Assembly (NCBI GenBank): GCA_943328885.2
Contig: CALQBT020000181.1
Span: 1 to 6,151, forward strand
From: Bordetella parapertussis
GTDB lineage: Bacteria; Pseudomonadota; Gammaproteobacteria; Burkholderiales; Burkholderiaceae_C
DNA length: 6,151 bases
Direction of reading: 5' to 3'
Part shown: one piece after another, positions 4,720 to 6,151 of the stretch
Position numbering within the stretch: the stretch's first letter is position 1
Layout: every line of letters begins with the position of its first letter
Notes under the pieces: generated by a model
The model's input: the letters and a program-made list of their open reading frames with translations, nothing else
The model's database searches: none
Told to the model about the DNA's origin: nothing
Translations under genes and position numbers: made by a program

Positions 4720-5481
4720 TTATCGAGGCATTAGGTGAGTCCTCACACTTGAACTCGCTGCTGAAGGGCTTCTCAATTTCCCGTTTTCCTCGGCCCAAGC
4801 TAGCGCTAACCCCTCCCACCAGTACCCATGATCTGCTCCTGGTTTCGCCCTGTCGCTCAGCCCATTGGCAGCGGCATCTTTTAGGTCGCGCTCGATGGTC
4901 TCCCAGCGGGGAAAATTCGCCTCAATCAGTGCCTTTCGCTTCATTCGACGGCCTCTGACCGGTGCGTTTTCAGGCAATGTATTCGGCTGTTTCATTTTTG
5001 ACGAAGAAGCTGAGACATCAGGCATCGCAATTCGCGCTGCCCCTGCCGAGGCAATCGGCAGAGCTTCGGCGCCATGCGGCGGTTTGGGGACCGGCAACAC
5101 CGCCATCGCGACCAGTTCGGGCGGCAGCCCGGACCACTTCATCTTGACCACACGGTCCATCGCCTCAGAAAGCTTGATCCTCGACTTGCCGGGGAACAGT
5201 CCTTGCAACGCGATTTGACGTTTGCAGAATTCCTTCCGTCGCGTCTTCGGTAAGGCATCCGGGGTGATGAAGTCTTGGACCCTCGACAATGGCGTCGGGT
5301 CGATATCCATCGTCAGCGCCACAGCCTCCTCAATAGCCACCCGTTGATCGCCGCTCCACATTGACCAGTCGGGCTTGTGAACTTGGTGAACTTGGGCGCC
5401 ATTGGATTGACGCCGAGGAACAGACAGTCCTCTCACCGGTTTAATGGGTGGAGGGGCGTTCGATACGGGCTTCTTCGTCAT
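4720..5481 (-). CDS. 253-aa conserved mobile-element protein of unknown function
   Basis: The ATG at 5479-5481 has GAGGG six bases upstream. The first ~35 residues are Pro/Arg/Gln-rich and include QVHQVH (30-35), encoded by the TGAACTTGG repeat. Residues ~38-115 (DWSMWSGDQRVAIEEAVALTMDIDPTPL...FCKRQIALQGLF...KLSEAMDRVV) resemble a domain common in hypothetical proteins of Burkholderiales elements, with a W-x-W opening and an 'EAVALtxdIdP' helix. A Pro/Ala/Ser-rich linker (about 125-178) follows. Residues ~180-236 (RMKRKALIEANFPRWETIERDLKDAAANGLSDRAKPGADHGYWWEGLALAWAEENGKL) form a second recurrent domain with the pattern 'RWxTIExDLxdAxxNGLs..AK...g.WwE..AlaWA...GKL'. No catalytic motif is visible. 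Both domains are ones I recall only as unnamed regions of element-borne hypothetical proteins. It lies upstream of the primase block, separated by a 98-bp gap, so it may share the operon. Confidence 0.78.
   Translation of the reverse strand: MTKKPVSNAPPPIKPVRGLSVPRRQSNGAQVHQVHKPDWSMWSGDQRVAIEEAVALTMDIDPTPLSRVQDFITPDALPKTRRKEFCKRQIALQGLFPGKSRIKLSEAMDRVVKMKWSGLPPELVAMAVLPVPKPPHGAEALPIASAGAARIAMPDVSASSSKMKQPNTLPENAPVRGRRMKRKALIEANFPRWETIERDLKDAAANGLSDRAKPGADHGYWWEGLALAWAEENGKLRSPSAASSSVRTHLMPR
5377..5395 (+). repeat. Tandem TGAACTTGG repeats (right copy of inverted pair)
   Basis: Two 9-bp units give a 19-bp sequence identical to the minus strand of 1255-1273. Here it lies inside the 253-aa gene, read on the minus strand as QVHQVH. 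The two copies face each other across about 4.1 kb and enclose the HTH, 148-aa and primase genes plus most of the 253-aa gene. Confidence 0.6.
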
Positions 5482-5510
5482 GGCATCCCTCGATGCACCT
5501 CGGGATCAGG

Positions 5511-5577
5511 TGCCCCAGCGTGACATGTCGAGGGCCATGTCGTTCAGCGAGTTTTCGAGGCGAGCCTAGCTGGGGCA
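5511..5577. repeat. 9-bp inverted repeat in the hicB-253-aa gene gap
   Basis: TGCCCCAGC (5511-5519) and GCTGGGGCA (5569-5577) are exact reverse complements separated by 49 bases, within the 104-bp gap between hicB and the 253-aa gene. The interior contains two direct copies of CATGTCG (5524-5530 and 5536-5542). I see no convincing -35/-10 pair or T-run. It could bound a promoter/operator region for the downstream genes or be an element junction. Confidence 0.35.
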
Positions 5578-5585
5578 GCAACATA

Positions 5586-5996
5586 TCAAGCGGAGACCGG
5601 CTCGCTGCCTTCGATTGCCATGCGGGCAATGAACCCCGAACGGGTCTCGCCGGCTCTTCGGGCGCGGGCGTCCAGTCGATGCAGCACGCGCCGCGGCAAG
5701 CTGATATTTACCCGCTCGAGCGTGTTATCCAACATGGCGGGGTCAATCTTGACCAGCCCCCAGAGCCAACCCTCGAACTCAGGGTGCGCGGCGCGCAGGG
5801 CGTCGATAGTTGAAGGCTGCGGTATGGCTTGCCCGCCATCCAAGATGGTTTCAATCCAAGCGGTCACGGCTTCCTCGGCCTGAATCAGCGCCTCTTCCAT
5901 CGTGTCGCCAGCGGAGAAGCACCCGGGCAGGTCTGGCACCACCACGCCCCAAGCAGTGACGTCGGTACCGGGTTCAATGGCAATGGGATAGCGCAT
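5586..5996 (-). CDS. hicB: HicB-family antitoxin with C-terminal ribbon-helix-helix domain
   Basis: A 136-aa antitoxin of a type II toxin-antitoxin pair; it binds and inhibits HicA and usually represses its own operon. Residues 1-80 form the HicB partial RNase H-like fold: MRYPIAIEPG, then WGVVVPDLPGCFSAGDTMEEALIQAEEAVTAWIETILDGGQAIPQPS. The PDLPGCFSAGDTxEEAhxxAxEAh signature is diagnostic. Residues ~92-130 (TLERVNISLPRRVLHRLDARARRAGETRSGFIARMAIEG) are a ribbon-helix-helix DNA-binding domain. I chose the ATG at 5994-5996 because it opens the canonical domain and has AGAGG upstream at normal spacing. The same frame is open further upstream, but those residues are out of phase with the real hicA frame and are spurious. 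The hicA stop lies four bases upstream of this ATG, giving the classic hicA-hicB order. Confidence 0.93.
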   Translation of the reverse strand: MRYPIAIEPGTDVTAWGVVVPDLPGCFSAGDTMEEALIQAEEAVTAWIETILDGGQAIPQPSTIDALRAAHPEFEGWLWGLVKIDPAMLDNTLERVNISLPRRVLHRLDARARRAGETRSGFIARMAIEGSEPVSA

Positions 5997-6000
5997 GGAT

Positions 6001-6151
6001 TTACCTCTCGGACGATGGCAGGATGCCGGCATCTCGCCGGATGGCTTTGACCAGCCCTTGCCCCAAGTCCTTTTTCGGGTGCGGCACCACCACGATGCCG
6101 GGCCGTTGGGGATGCTTGAACACATGGTGCGAACCGTTCACCCGGTCAAGC
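6001..6151 (-). CDS. hicA: HicA-family mRNA interferase toxin, partial (N-terminus beyond the right edge)
   Basis: Translating the minus strand from 6150 gives 49 C-terminal residues ending at TAA (6001-6003): LDRVNGSHHVFKHPQRPGIVVVPHPKKDLGQGLVKAIRRDAGILPSSER. This is the double-stranded-RNA-binding-like fold of HicA toxins, which cleave mRNA. The conserved catalytic histidine is the first His of GSHH, and 'VPHPKKDLGxGLVkaIrrdAGI' is characteristic. Roughly 15-20 residues are missing at the window edge, so the start and promoter are not visible. All visible conserved residues are present and the frame is unbroken, so the toxin is probably intact. Confidence 0.92.
   Translation of the reverse strand, partial: LDRVNGSHHVFKHPQRPGIVVVPHPKKDLGQGLVKAIRRDAGILPSSER

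Noticed and set aside
5997..6125. N-terminal extension of the HicB frame to an upstream start
   Set aside because: It overlaps the real hicA coding sequence in another frame. The extension (SWWCRTRKRTWGKG) is an out-of-frame copy of HicA, and the canonical HicB begins at the ATG at 5996 with its own ribosome-binding site.

Overview
The window is GC-rich, with Shine-Dalgarno-led genes packed on one strand. It looks proteobacterial, most like Burkholderiales or Xanthomonadales, judged from protein style and base composition only. The content is accessory DNA: part of an integrative, plasmid-like or phage-satellite element. No integrase, capsid, conjugation or rRNA/tRNA gene is visible.

Right to left on the minus strand: (1) the C-terminal part of a HicA toxin (6001-6150, running off the right edge) and its HicB antitoxin (5586-5996). 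(2) A 104-bp gap with a 9-bp dyad, then a 253-aa protein of unknown function (4720-5481). (3) A 98-bp gap (4622-4719) holding A-tract 11-bp repeats and an 8-bp dyad over a ribosome-binding site. (4) A tightly coupled block: an excisionase/AlpA-like DNA-binding protein (4319-4621), an unrecognised 148-aa protein (3876-4322), an 868-aa primase-helicase with RepB-like primase, PriCT-2 and P-loop ATPase regions (1280-3886), and a small helix-turn-helix, terminase-small-subunit-like protein (918-1283). Start and stop codons overlap at every junction in this block, so it is almost certainly one transcript.

Converging on the block from the plus strand is a 78-aa protein with a KPW...GPxTPEGKARSSKN motif (791-1027), whose 3' end overlaps the last minus-strand gene by 110 bp. 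Its upstream region carries a perfect 17-bp palindrome (758-774). A visibly AT-richer minus-strand gene for a two-helix membrane protein follows (161-715), probably acquired cargo. The first 160 bp hold a possible transposase C-terminus and a hairpin, and nothing else I can support.

The most striking non-coding signal is a perfect 19-bp sequence made of two 9-bp TGAACTTGG units. It occurs twice in inverted orientation, about 4.1 kb apart (1255-1273 and 5377-5395), bracketing the replication block. Each copy lies inside a gene but is read in a different frame, so protein homology does not explain the match. My inference is that the block is a self-contained replication module (primase-helicase, DNA-binding regulators, iteron-like sites) with an addiction module at its edge.
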